A DNA stretch of 64,000 nt, from assembly GCA_964494505.1 (NCBI GenBank), contig CAZBRO010000006.1, positions 124,001 through 188,000 of the forward strand, given 5' to 3'. Below, in pieces: positions 43,325 to 51,559 of the stretch. Every line of letters begins with the position of its first letter. Positions within the stretch are counted from its first letter, which is position 1. The notes below the pieces were generated by a model. It did not search any database. It saw nothing but the letters and a program-made list of their open reading frames with translations, and was not told where the DNA came from. A program made the position numbers and the translations under genes. The DNA is from CAIYRG01 sp964494505 (lineage in GTDB: Bacteria; Pseudomonadota; Alphaproteobacteria; Micropepsales; Micropepsaceae).

Positions 43325-43942
43325 TCAGCCCGCCGGCGGGGCCCCGACTGGGCCTTGATCCTTGGGCTCCGCGATCTTGGCCAGAAGGCTGAGCAGCCGC
43401 GCGAGTCCTTCCGGAATCGGGGCTTCGCTCGCGTGAATGGTGACTTCCATCACGCCGCTGCGATTGGTGGTGGATTCCTGGGAGGACTGGGAGGAGAGAT
43501 TTCCCTTCAGCGTGGCGGAAATGAAAGGAATCAGACTGGTTCCGGCCGTTGCACTCAGGTCGACCCCTTTGCTGACCGCGCTCTTGTCGGCGACCACCTG
43601 ACTGATCTCATATTTGAAGTGATTGGTCATCGAATCGATGCGCAGATGCGGGATCGGCACGATGGACAAAAGCGGCACGTCCAGGTGAACGTGCTTCTCT
43701 TGTGTTACCGGTTGTCCTCCAGGGGCCGCTGGCGGGTTTGTCTCCTGATATTGCAGGTCGAACACGACCTTTTGCGGCGTCCGGACATGGGTGGCCGGGT
43801 CTTCGTCCGTCAGTCCCTTGATGAATTCCAGGGTTGCCTGAGCGGCGGCGGCCTGCGCCTTCACCGTCGCAATGAGCGGCGTCGCGATGAGAAACTCGAT
43901 CGGCAATGCCTGAAACTCTGTTGCGGGGATGATGTCGGCCAT
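43325..43942 (-). CDS. DUF2589-family protein A
   Basis: A 205-residue soluble protein with AGGAGG before ATG 43942. The family plan is clear: N-terminal helix IEFLIATPLIATVKAQAAAA (in pieces IATPLIATVKAQ), core strands VPLLSIVPIPHLRIDSM (about 89-105) followed by HFKYEIS, and the C-terminal signature PIPEGLARLLSLLAK (about 175-189). A Ser/Gln-rich segment lies between. The function of the family is unknown. It is a diverged paralogue of the gene 14 bp upstream. Confidence 0.75.
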   Translation of the reverse strand: MADIIPATEFQALPIEFLIATPLIATVKAQAAAAQATLEFIKGLTDEDPATHVRTPQKVVFDLQYQETNPPAAPGGQPVTQEKHVHLDVPLLSIVPIPHLRIDSMTNHFKYEISQVVADKSAVSKGVDLSATAGTSLIPFISATLKGNLSSQSSQESTTNRSGVMEVTIHASEAPIPEGLARLLSLLAKIAEPKDQGPVGAPPAG

Positions 43943-43956
43943 GGATGCCTCCTGGG

Positions 43957-44667
43957 CTATGAGCCTTGTTCTGTGGAATTTGGCTTATCCGGTATCGTTT
44001 TCAGTGAAGAATTCTGTGTCATCGCTACCAGTAATTTCTGCAGTCCGGCCGGCGTCGGCAGCCGGCTCAATTTGACGTCCATTTTAATGCTCGCGAGCTT
44101 TTGCGCGCTCTTGCCGTCGCCGGGGTCGGAGAGCGTTCCTCGCACGCTCACCGGCTCACTCACGAGATACCAAGGGCGGGCATCTTGCGGTGGCGCGGCG
44201 CCACCTTGCACCTGGGATCGGAGATCCTTGTTTGTTTCATGTTCCCGCTTCAGAGACGCTTGTTCGGAGGCCTGCATCTGTTCGTGATGGCTGACTTCGC
44301 GGATCGCCATTTCCAGATTGAAGGTCGCGCTTTCGATGCCAAGCGGCTGCAGCGGAACGAGCGCAAGTGTGGGCACCGATATTTCGATGACCTTCCCATC
44401 CTCTCCGTCAATTCTGAATGTCTGCGAGTAAGAGGCCTCGTCTGCCGCGGGTTTGGCGTCTTTTTCTGTCGCGATCCACGGCGAATGGGGGTAACCGACC
44501 TGAAGCACCAGGTTCAGGAATGACCGAGCCGCGTGCACCTGGGCTTTGGCCAGCGCATCGAGCGGCGCAAGAATGGCCTGTGAGAGCGAGATGACGGATT
44601 CCGACGCTGGCCCGGGAGTGAAGCCGTCGCCGGAACCGCCGCTTCCATTGTTGTCGCTATTGGCCAC
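43957..44667 (-). CDS. DUF2589-family protein B
   Basis: A 236-residue protein starting at GTG 44667, with GGAG eight bases upstream. The N-terminal 20 residues are Gly/Asn/Ser-rich and probably disordered. The remaining parts match protein A: ILAPLDALAKAQVHAA (about 32-47), VPTLALVPLQPLGIES (98-113), NLEMAIREV, and PTPAGLQKLLVAM near the end. It is the first gene of the four-gene minus-strand unit, so it is likely the most abundant product. Function unknown. Confidence 0.72.
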   Translation of the reverse strand: MANSDNNGSGGSGDGFTPGPASESVISLSQAILAPLDALAKAQVHAARSFLNLVLQVGYPHSPWIATEKDAKPAADEASYSQTFRIDGEDGKVIEISVPTLALVPLQPLGIESATFNLEMAIREVSHHEQMQASEQASLKREHETNKDLRSQVQGGAAPPQDARPWYLVSEPVSVRGTLSDPGDGKSAQKLASIKMDVKLSRLPTPAGLQKLLVAMTQNSSLKTIPDKPNSTEQGS

Positions 44668-44984
44668 TGTTTCAGCTCCATCCCGGAGGATCGATACGCC
44701 GTCGCAACGCTAACCGGACACGGGAGCTCAGCTTCACGCTCGCAAACGAAAGTTGCGCGCATCGCATAACGCTCTTCAAGAGATGCCCCGCGTGCCGGCC
44801 GACATTGCCCGCCGCTATCGCAGTCCCCCTCGAAGGCGCTAGCGGAAACAACTCAATTGGTACCAGAGCGCCCAATCTTTGTGGAGTCGCAACCCGATGA
44901 AGGTGGACCGAACCGGTACAATTGCAAACCGCGCCTTCGGTTCCATTCACCGACGCCGCGTTCGCCGGCCGGAAAGGCAGATGT
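44668..44984. other. 317-bp region upstream of the DUF2589 operon
   Basis: Between the CsgG-like gene's end and the DUF2589 operon start, both minus strand. No ORF or RNA is supported. It should carry the operon promoter, but I could not pick a convincing -35/-10 pair. Confidence 0.35.
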
Positions 44985-45935
44985 TTATTTCGCCAGCTCG
45001 AACATGATCGAGGAAACCCAGCCCTGATTACCGAGTTCGTCCTTCACTTCCCACATCAAGCCGTTCTTGTTGCCGGTGGGATAAAGACGCATGCCTTGAT
45101 CGACCGGCCGCACCACCTGACTCTGGGTCGAAGGCTGCGAAAACATCGTGGTTGCCCTCGTCGCGATCACCATTTGTTGCGCCGCAGCCGTAGGCGCGCC
45201 ACCCGGCCCGGGCAAGCCGCCGAGCTGATCGACGAGTTTGGTATAGGCATCGAGATAGGCGAGCGTAATGACCTGACCGATCTCGGTATTGTTGTAACCG
45301 GTTGCTCCGGCCGCGCCGAACCCGCCATAGCCGAATACGCCGCCGCCAACGCCGAAGCCCACATCGGTCTTCTTGCTGTGGCCGTCAATCGTTGCCATGA
45401 TCTGTGTGGTACGAACATTGGTGATGGCCAAAGTGACATCGGCCGTCGAAGAGTTGAAGCTCAAGCCACCGGCAAGCGCGCCAAGCGTGCGGTTGCCGAG
45501 CAGGCCTCCCAAAGCTCCGCCGATATTGTTCCCGCTGGCCCTCGCATTTTGTGAGATGATGTCGGGCACGAGAATATAATCAGCCGCGACGATCTGGCCG
45601 CCGCCGATATTGGAGCCTTGCTGCAGATTTCCGCCGGAGGACAAGGCGCGTTCACGCTGTGCGGCTGCCAGTCCTGCGCCGCGATCGACGAGCGAAAAGC
45701 ACCCGGACTGCTGCACGAAGACTTTGATCAGTGCTTCCGGCGAACCGAGCCGCAACTCGCTCCACCAATTGCGCTGGGGCTCCTCCACTGCGAGATTGCC
45801 GAGCGATTGGGCGCAACGCGGAATATCCGCCTGTTTCTGCTGACGCTGTTCCTGTGCGCTGGCTGCCAAGACGTTCGTGGAAAGAAGGCTCAAAGCCGAG
45901 CCGGCAATCAATCCCGAGATAAGCGACTTACGCAT
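44985..45935 (-). CDS. CsgG/HfaB-like exported protein with SH3-like tail
   Basis: Start ATG 45935 (MRKSLISGLIAGSALSLL) with AGGGGC upstream gives 316 residues and a signal peptide ending around VLAASA. Unlike classical CsgG there is no lipobox Cys. The core has the CsgG pattern: FVQQSGCFSLVDRGAGLAAAQRER, AADYILVPDII, and VTLAITNVRTTQIMATIDGHSKK. A Gly-rich loop follows. The last ~65 residues (RATTMFSQPSTQSQVV ... GNQGWVSSIMF) look like a bacterial SH3 domain. CsgG proteins form outer-membrane secretion pores, but here pore formation is inference. Confidence 0.75.
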   Translation of the reverse strand: MRKSLISGLIAGSALSLLSTNVLAASAQEQRQQKQADIPRCAQSLGNLAVEEPQRNWWSELRLGSPEALIKVFVQQSGCFSLVDRGAGLAAAQRERALSSGGNLQQGSNIGGGQIVAADYILVPDIISQNARASGNNIGGALGGLLGNRTLGALAGGLSFNSSTADVTLAITNVRTTQIMATIDGHSKKTDVGFGVGGGVFGYGGFGAAGATGYNNTEIGQVITLAYLDAYTKLVDQLGGLPGPGGAPTAAAQQMVIATRATTMFSQPSTQSQVVRPVDQGMRLYPTGNKNGLMWEVKDELGNQGWVSSIMFELAK

Positions 45936-46209
45936 TGTCGAGCCCCTGTAAATAATTGTCGCTGCCCCACGCACCCAGCATAGCGCGGCGCGCGAAGTAC
46001 AGCCACAAAGCTTTTGCTTCCAAAATGTAAAACCGAAGCTGCCGGGCTTCGCGGCGCACCGCAATGATCTGCATCAATGCTGAGCTGTTCGACGGTTGGG
46101 CATCGCACGGCTCCTATGGCAGCGCTTGAGCTTCCCGTCCGGACCGCGGCAGCACCTGTCAGGGCCCGGCAAATCTGGTAGAATTAATGCCAATTCGCTG
46201 GAGGCTGGC
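45936..46209. other. 274-bp divergent promoter region of the accessory locus
   Basis: Separates the CsgG-like gene (minus) from the secreted-protein/kinase pair (plus). The plus-strand promoter listed separately is the only convincing element. On the minus strand a GCTATGCT about 60 bp from the CsgG-like start could be a -10. Confidence 0.35.
46156..46184 (+). promoter_or_regulatory. Candidate sigma-70 promoter for the secreted protein and kinase
   Basis: CTGTCA (46156-46161), a 17-bp spacer and TAGAAT (46179-46184) end 25 bp before ATG 46210. The -10 is five of six and the -35 four of six. Confidence 0.45.
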
Positions 46210-46671
46210 ATGCACGGGGACGGCAAGGATCGGTATTCGGACTCGAAGATATTCCGCGCTTTTGTTGGGGGCTGCGCGTTGCTGCTCGGCCTCGCGCCGT
46301 TTCAGGCCTCTGCTGCCGCAACAAGCGCCGGCGCCGGCCCCGTCACCTTGCGATGCTCGCTCAACCGGGGAGGAACCGGCGAAGCGATCGTTCAATATTT
46401 CGTTGTCGATTCAGAACAGAAAACCGTATCGGTCGCCGGTGAGCTTTATCGGATCGGTGCCGACCCGAGCGGCAAGACCGGGCGCGTCATCACGCGATGG
46501 TCGGACACGGAAATCATGCTCGTCAACGAAGAATGGATTCGCGAGGGCTGGCAGAATTTTAGAATCGTAACCGTGCTCGACAGGCTGAGCGGCGCAATCC
46601 GCAGTGAAGATCTTTCCACCTTCTACACGGGGCACTGTGCAGTGGCCGATGTCACGAAGAAGCTCTTCTAG
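46210..46671 (+). CDS. Small secreted protein upstream of the kinase
   Basis: Start ATG 46210 is chosen over the longer frame because GGAGG lies six bases upstream. The 153-residue product has a signal peptide (FVGGCALLLGLAPFQASA) and a beta-rich mature part with two Cys (LRCSLNRG and TGHCAVAD) that may pair. Several strands alternate (VQYFVVDSEQKTVSV, ITRWSDTEIMLVNEEW, TVLDRLSGAIRSED), a pattern of lipocalin-like small periplasmic proteins. I do not recognise a family. It is 12 bp from the kinase and should be co-expressed. Confidence 0.65.
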   Translation: MHGDGKDRYSDSKIFRAFVGGCALLLGLAPFQASAAATSAGAGPVTLRCSLNRGGTGEAIVQYFVVDSEQKTVSVAGELYRIGADPSGKTGRVITRWSDTEIMLVNEEWIREGWQNFRIVTVLDRLSGAIRSEDLSTFYTGHCAVADVTKKLF

Positions 46672-46683
46672 ACAGGTCGAAGC

Positions 46684-48462
46684 ATGTCGGCGGACCATGT
46701 TCATGCATTGGCAAAGGGGGTGCGCCTCAATCAATACGAGTTGGAGAACATTCTCGGCGCCGGAGGCTTTGGCATCACGTACAGGGCGCGCGACACCTCA
46801 CTCGATGCATTCGTTGCCATAAAGGAATACCTGCCGGGGGATTTCGCGGTGCGGCAGGGCGATTCGCAAGTCACTGCAAAATCGAGCGCCTCCAAGAAGG
46901 ATTTCGACTGGGGGTTGTCCCGTTTCCTCGACGAAGCCCGCGTGCTGGCAAAATTTCGTCATCCCAATATCGTTCACGTCAACCAGATATTCGAGGCCAA
47001 CAATACTGCCTATCTGGTGATGGAGTATGTAGAAGGCCAGTCGCTCGAGGATCTGCTCCAGGACTCGGGCCCCTTGAGTGAACAGCAGACGAAAGACATC
47101 CTCCTTCCCATTCTGGATGGGCTGAAACGTGTGCACGAGCAGGGCTTCCTGCATCGCGATATCAAACCGGCCAACATCATTATCCGCAAGGATGGCGGTC
47201 CGGCTCTCATCGATTTCGGCGCGGCGCGGCAAGCTCTGGAGACCAGGAAGCAGGCTCTCACCTGCATTTACACAGAGGGTTATGCGCCGCTGGAGCAATA
47301 CGACACAGTCGGGAATCAAGGCCCCTGGACGGACATCTATGCGCTCGGCGGCGTCTCCTACAAATGCCTGACCGGGAAGAAGCCGCCTTCAGCGACCTCG
47401 CGGCTGAGAAAAGATCCGTTGGTCCCGTTGGCGGTTGCGGCGCCGCAGGTTTCTAAGGAATTCGCTGCCGCGATCGAGGCGGCGCTCAGTGTCGACGAGA
47501 GTGGGCGGCCCCAGAGCATCGACGCGTTTGCCGCAATGATATCCGGCGCCGCGCCGGCGCCCGATCTTACTGCGACCCGCGTTCGATCGGACGACGAAGC
47601 AACCCGCATCCGGCTGGCGAGCGGGGATGCAACACCCATGATGGCGCCCGGCCCACTGTCGTCCGCGACGCCCATGTCTTTGCGGTCGCCGCCGCAGCCT
47701 CCTTCGCCTGCCGCGATGCAAGGTGCCGCGTCGAGCCCAGCCCTGCCTGTCTCTGTGCGGCAGGAGCCGGCGCCGCCCGGAGCAAAACGCACGCCCCTCT
47801 ATTTGGGGGCTGCCGCCGCGGCTCTTCTCGTGCTCGTGGGTGGCGCATGGTTCTATTTCAACAGCGCAAGGCCCGGATCGGCTGTGGTGGAAGCGAGCAC
47901 GGCAGAAGCCCAGAGGCCGCCGGCTGCGGTAATTCCGGCGCCCGAGCCTGCAGCCCAACAACCGCAACAGGGGGGACCGGCGGTAACCGGAACTCAATCG
48001 GACAAGCCGCCGCAAGCGGCCGCGGCCGATCCCGAACCCGCTGCGGTATCTCCTGCGTCCGAGCAAGCGCCCCGGACGGCTTCGGCGCCTCCCGCCCCGC
48101 TCGCTCCCAAGCCGGTCGATCGCGGCCCGCCCAAAGAAACTGCTGCCGTCAAACCGGCGGACAAGCCGTCGGGGGTGGCCGCCCGGGCCGCGCGCCGGCC
48201 CGCCGTCCAGGCAAGCTTCGATTGCGCCAAACCCGGCAACGATACCGAGCGTCTGATTTGCGCCGACCCTCGGTTGGCGCAACTGGATGTGAAGATGGCG
48301 TATCTATACCAGCTCGGACTGGGCTCGGTCGTAGACACCAACGAGTTCTCAGGGGAGCAAATCGCCTGGCTGTCCAAGCGAAACGGCTGTGGCGATGCGA
48401 ATTGCCTCGCCGTTGCCTATAACGACCGCATCAAAGAACTCGAGCGCTGGGTCCGCCGATAG
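46684..48462 (+). CDS. Transmembrane Ser/Thr protein kinase with periplasmic LprI-like domain
   Basis: A 592-residue Hanks-type kinase. The cytoplasmic kinase domain (about 18-288) has the Gly loop GAGGFGITY, Lys47 (VAIKEYL), Glu84, the catalytic HRDIKPAN with Asp159, and DFG at 177-179. A Pro/Ala linker leads to one membrane helix (about 372-392) and a second long Pro/Ala-rich arm. The C-terminal ~80 residues, with Cys513, 526, 569 and 574 (FDCAKPGNDTERLICADP ... GCGDANCLAVAY), match the LprI lysozyme-inhibitor domain. This suggests a receptor kinase that senses an envelope signal. Confidence 0.9.
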   Translation: MSADHVHALAKGVRLNQYELENILGAGGFGITYRARDTSLDAFVAIKEYLPGDFAVRQGDSQVTAKSSASKKDFDWGLSRFLDEARVLAKFRHPNIVHVNQIFEANNTAYLVMEYVEGQSLEDLLQDSGPLSEQQTKDILLPILDGLKRVHEQGFLHRDIKPANIIIRKDGGPALIDFGAARQALETRKQALTCIYTEGYAPLEQYDTVGNQGPWTDIYALGGVSYKCLTGKKPPSATSRLRKDPLVPLAVAAPQVSKEFAAAIEAALSVDESGRPQSIDAFAAMISGAAPAPDLTATRVRSDDEATRIRLASGDATPMMAPGPLSSATPMSLRSPPQPPSPAAMQGAASSPALPVSVRQEPAPPGAKRTPLYLGAAAAALLVLVGGAWFYFNSARPGSAVVEASTAEAQRPPAAVIPAPEPAAQQPQQGGPAVTGTQSDKPPQAAAADPEPAAVSPASEQAPRTASAPPAPLAPKPVDRGPPKETAAVKPADKPSGVAARAARRPAVQASFDCAKPGNDTERLICADPRLAQLDVKMAYLYQLGLGSVVDTNEFSGEQIAWLSKRNGCGDANCLAVAYNDRIKELERWVRR

Positions 48463-48480
48463 AACGGCACGCGCCACCCG

Positions 48481-51351
48481 TCAGACCAGCGCCCCGTGGC
48501 AGTGCTTGAACTTCTTCCCCGATCCGCAGGGGCAGGCCGCGTTGCGGCTGACCTTGCCCCAGGTAGCGGGATTGTTCGGATCGACCGGCACGCCTGGATC
48601 GCGCAGCCGCACGCCATTGGTCGAAAGCGGCGGAGTCGTCCCGAACTCGTCTTCTCCGGTGAGCGGGTTGATGTGGTGGGCCTCCATGCGCGGCAATTCC
48701 TGCTCCTGCACCGGAGGCGGCTCGCCCGTGCGCACCTGGACATGCATGAGCTGGCGCACCACATCGGTCCGCAGCCGCGCCAGCAGCCCTTCAAACAGGG
48801 TCAAGGCTTCGCTCTTGTATTCGTTCAAGGGATCGCGCTGGCCATAGCCGCGCAGACCCACATATTGGCGCAAATGTTCCAGTTGGATGATGTGCTCGCG
48901 CCAATCATGGTCGAGCGTCTGAAGCAGGATCGCCTTTTCGAGATAACGCACCAGTTCCGGACCGAAGCTCTCGGCCCGTTCATTGGCGCGCCCGTTCACG
49001 GCGTCGGTGATGCGCTGCTTCACTTCTTCTTCGGCAATGCCTTCTTCCTTTGTCCAATCGACCACCGGAAGCTCGACGCCGAAGACGTCCGTCACCTCTT
49101 GCTGGAGACCGGCAGCATCCCATTGCTCGGCATAGGCGCGTTCGGGGATATGGCGGGACACCATATCGTCGATCACCTGGGTGCGCATCTCGGCCGTGAC
49201 CTCGCCGACATCGTCGGCGCGCATGATGTCGAGACGCTGTTCGAAGATGACCTTGCGCTGGTCGTTCAGCACATTGTCGAATTTCAGCAGGTTCTTGCGG
49301 ATTTCGAAGTTGCGCGCTTCGACCTTTTGTTGCGCCTTTTCGAGCGCCTTGTTGACCCAGGGATGGGCGATGGCTTCGCCTTTTTCGAGGCCAAGACGCT
49401 GCAGGATGGAATCCATGCGCTCTGAACCGAAGATGCGCATCAGATCGTCCTGGAGGCTCAAGAAAAATTTCGAGGCGCCAGGGTCGCCCTGACGGCCCGA
49501 CCGGCCGCGAAGCTGGTTGTCGATGCGCCGGCTTTCATGGCGCTCGGTGCCTAGAATGAAAAGACCGCCCGCGGCGATCACCTTTTCCTTGTCGGCGGCG
49601 ACTTCGGCGCGAATCTCCGCGGTCCGGCGGGCGCGCTCGGACTCATCGGCGATGTCGGCGATTTCGAGCCGGATACGCATATCCGGGTTGCCGCCCAACT
49701 GAATGTCGGTGCCGCGGCCCGCCATGTTGGTGGCGATAGTGACGCCGTAGGAGCGGCCGGCCTGCGCCACGATATAGGCTTCCTGCTCGTGGAAGCGCGC
49801 GTTCAGCACGTTGTGCGGAATGGGATTCGATTTGGAAGAAATCGAAACCAGATATTCGCCGATCGTGCGATGCTCTTTGCCTTCGGGCGTATCGCCGAGT
49901 TTCTTGGCCTGCTCGATCAAGTCCTGCCCGGTCTCGCGGATGTATTTGCGGTCCTTGAGCTTCTCGTCGAGGTCTTCGGATTTTTCGATCGAAACCGTGC
50001 CCACCAGCACCGGCTGGCCTTTCATCTGGCACTCGGCGATCTGGGCGATGATGGCGCGGATCTTCTCGTCCGCGGTGCGATAGACCTCGTCGTCCGAATC
50101 GGTGCGGCGGACCGGCTTGTTGGTCGGTATCTCGACCACGTCGAGGTTGTAGATGTCCATGAATTCCGGCGCCTCGGTCAGCGCCGTACCGGTCATGCCG
50201 GCAAGCTTTCCATAGAGCCGGAAATAATTCTGGAAGGTGATGGAGGCGAGCGTCACGTTCTCCGACTGGATGGAGACGCGTTCCTTGGCTTCGAGCGCCT
50301 GATGCAGGCCGTCCGAATAGCGGCGGCCTTCCATCATGCGCCCGGTGAACTCGTCGATGATGACGACCTTGCCGTCCTTGACGATGTAATCCTTGTCGAG
50401 CTGGAATAATTTGTGCGCGCGCAGCGCCTGATTGACGTGATGAACGATGATGATGTTGTTGATGTCGTAAAGGTCGCCTTCCTCGAGCGCGCCCACGCTA
50501 TTGAGCAGTTCGACCATATGCTCGTTGCCGGCTTCGGTCAGCGTGACGGAGCGCTGCTTCTCGTCGAGCTCGAAATCCTCCGCAACGAGACTGGGGATCA
50601 GCGAATCGACTTTCTTGTAAAGCTCGGACTGGTCTTCGGTGGGCCCCGAGATGATCAGCGGCGTGCGCGCCTCGTCGACCAGAATCGAGTCGACCTCGTC
50701 CACGATCGCGAAATGATGACCCCGTTGCGTCATCTGCTCGAGGCTGTATTTCATGTTGTCGCGGAGGTAATCGAAGCCGAACTCGTTGTTCGTGCCGTAG
50801 GTCACATCGCTGCCATAGGCCTGCCGTTTTTCCTCATCCGTCTGGCCGTGAACGACCACGCCGACAGAGAGCCCGAGGAAATTGTAGATCTGGCCCATCC
50901 ATTCGGAGTCGCGCTTGGCCAGATAGTCGTTCACCGTGACGACGTGAACGCCTTTGCCTTCAAGCGCGTTCAGATAGACGGGGAGGGTAGCCACCAGCGT
51001 TTTGCCTTCGCCGGTCTTCATTTCGGCGATCTTGCCTTCGTGCAGCACCATGCCGCCGATCAGCTGCACGTCGAAAGGGCGCTGGCCGAGGGTGCGCTTG
51101 GCTGCCTCGCGGACGGCTGCGAAGGCTTCCGGCAGTAGGTCGTTCAAGGTCTCGCCGTCTCGCAAGCGCTGCTTCAAGGCCGCCGTAAGCGCCAGCAATT
51201 CGGAGTCCGATTTCTTCTCGAATTCGGGCTCGAGGGCGTTGATCTTGGCGACCGTGGGAAGCTTGGTCTTGATCTTGCGTTCGTTCACGGAGCCGAACAG
51301 CCCCGTGAGCATGTTCAACGGACGTTGAATGAAACTGTCGAGACTGAGCAT
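48481..51351 (-). CDS. secA: Preprotein translocase ATPase SecA
   Basis: The motor of Sec export, about 956 residues. I use ATG 51351 with AGGA upstream, though the family start MLTGLFGS some 14 codons later is also possible. Walker A is MKTGEGKTLVA, Walker B VDEVDSILVDEARTPL, and the DEAD motor and GRAGRQGDPG-like GRSGRQGDPG motif follow. The C-terminal zinc motif CPCGSGKKFKHCHG is present for SecB and lipid binding. It is divergent from argJ and convergent with the kinase. Confidence 0.96.
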   Translation of the reverse strand: MLSLDSFIQRPLNMLTGLFGSVNERKIKTKLPTVAKINALEPEFEKKSDSELLALTAALKQRLRDGETLNDLLPEAFAAVREAAKRTLGQRPFDVQLIGGMVLHEGKIAEMKTGEGKTLVATLPVYLNALEGKGVHVVTVNDYLAKRDSEWMGQIYNFLGLSVGVVVHGQTDEEKRQAYGSDVTYGTNNEFGFDYLRDNMKYSLEQMTQRGHHFAIVDEVDSILVDEARTPLIISGPTEDQSELYKKVDSLIPSLVAEDFELDEKQRSVTLTEAGNEHMVELLNSVGALEEGDLYDINNIIIVHHVNQALRAHKLFQLDKDYIVKDGKVVIIDEFTGRMMEGRRYSDGLHQALEAKERVSIQSENVTLASITFQNYFRLYGKLAGMTGTALTEAPEFMDIYNLDVVEIPTNKPVRRTDSDDEVYRTADEKIRAIIAQIAECQMKGQPVLVGTVSIEKSEDLDEKLKDRKYIRETGQDLIEQAKKLGDTPEGKEHRTIGEYLVSISSKSNPIPHNVLNARFHEQEAYIVAQAGRSYGVTIATNMAGRGTDIQLGGNPDMRIRLEIADIADESERARRTAEIRAEVAADKEKVIAAGGLFILGTERHESRRIDNQLRGRSGRQGDPGASKFFLSLQDDLMRIFGSERMDSILQRLGLEKGEAIAHPWVNKALEKAQQKVEARNFEIRKNLLKFDNVLNDQRKVIFEQRLDIMRADDVGEVTAEMRTQVIDDMVSRHIPERAYAEQWDAAGLQQEVTDVFGVELPVVDWTKEEGIAEEEVKQRITDAVNGRANERAESFGPELVRYLEKAILLQTLDHDWREHIIQLEHLRQYVGLRGYGQRDPLNEYKSEALTLFEGLLARLRTDVVRQLMHVQVRTGEPPPVQEQELPRMEAHHINPLTGEDEFGTTPPLSTNGVRLRDPGVPVDPNNPATWGKVSRNAACPCGSGKKFKHCHGALV

Positions 51352-51454
51352 CAATTCCTCATGTGCCCAGGGAGGAACGGAAAGAGTGCGCTCAGGGGAG
51401 CTAATGCCGAAACGGCAATTCCTTCACATTCTGGCCCTTTAAGGCCGGGGGAGA

Positions 51455-51482
51455 GATAAGAAGCGCACCCCCCCTTGTCAAT
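51455..51482 (-). promoter_or_regulatory. Sigma-70 promoter of secA
   Basis: On the minus strand TTGACA (51477-51482), a 16-bp spacer and TATCTC (51455-51460) lie about 100 bp before the secA start. Confidence 0.55.
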
Positions 51483-51559
51483 TCGTGTGGGTAGGGCCTA
51501 ATCGGCGCGTGCGGAATGTCACAATCGAGTCGCCGGCCACGGCATCGAAGAGAACCGAC

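Noticed and set aside
39436..48462. Genomic island or prophage with xerD as integrase and the M15 protein as endolysin
   Set aside because: xerD is in its normal core context and accA lies between. No capsid, tail, terminase, attachment repeats or tRNA are seen.
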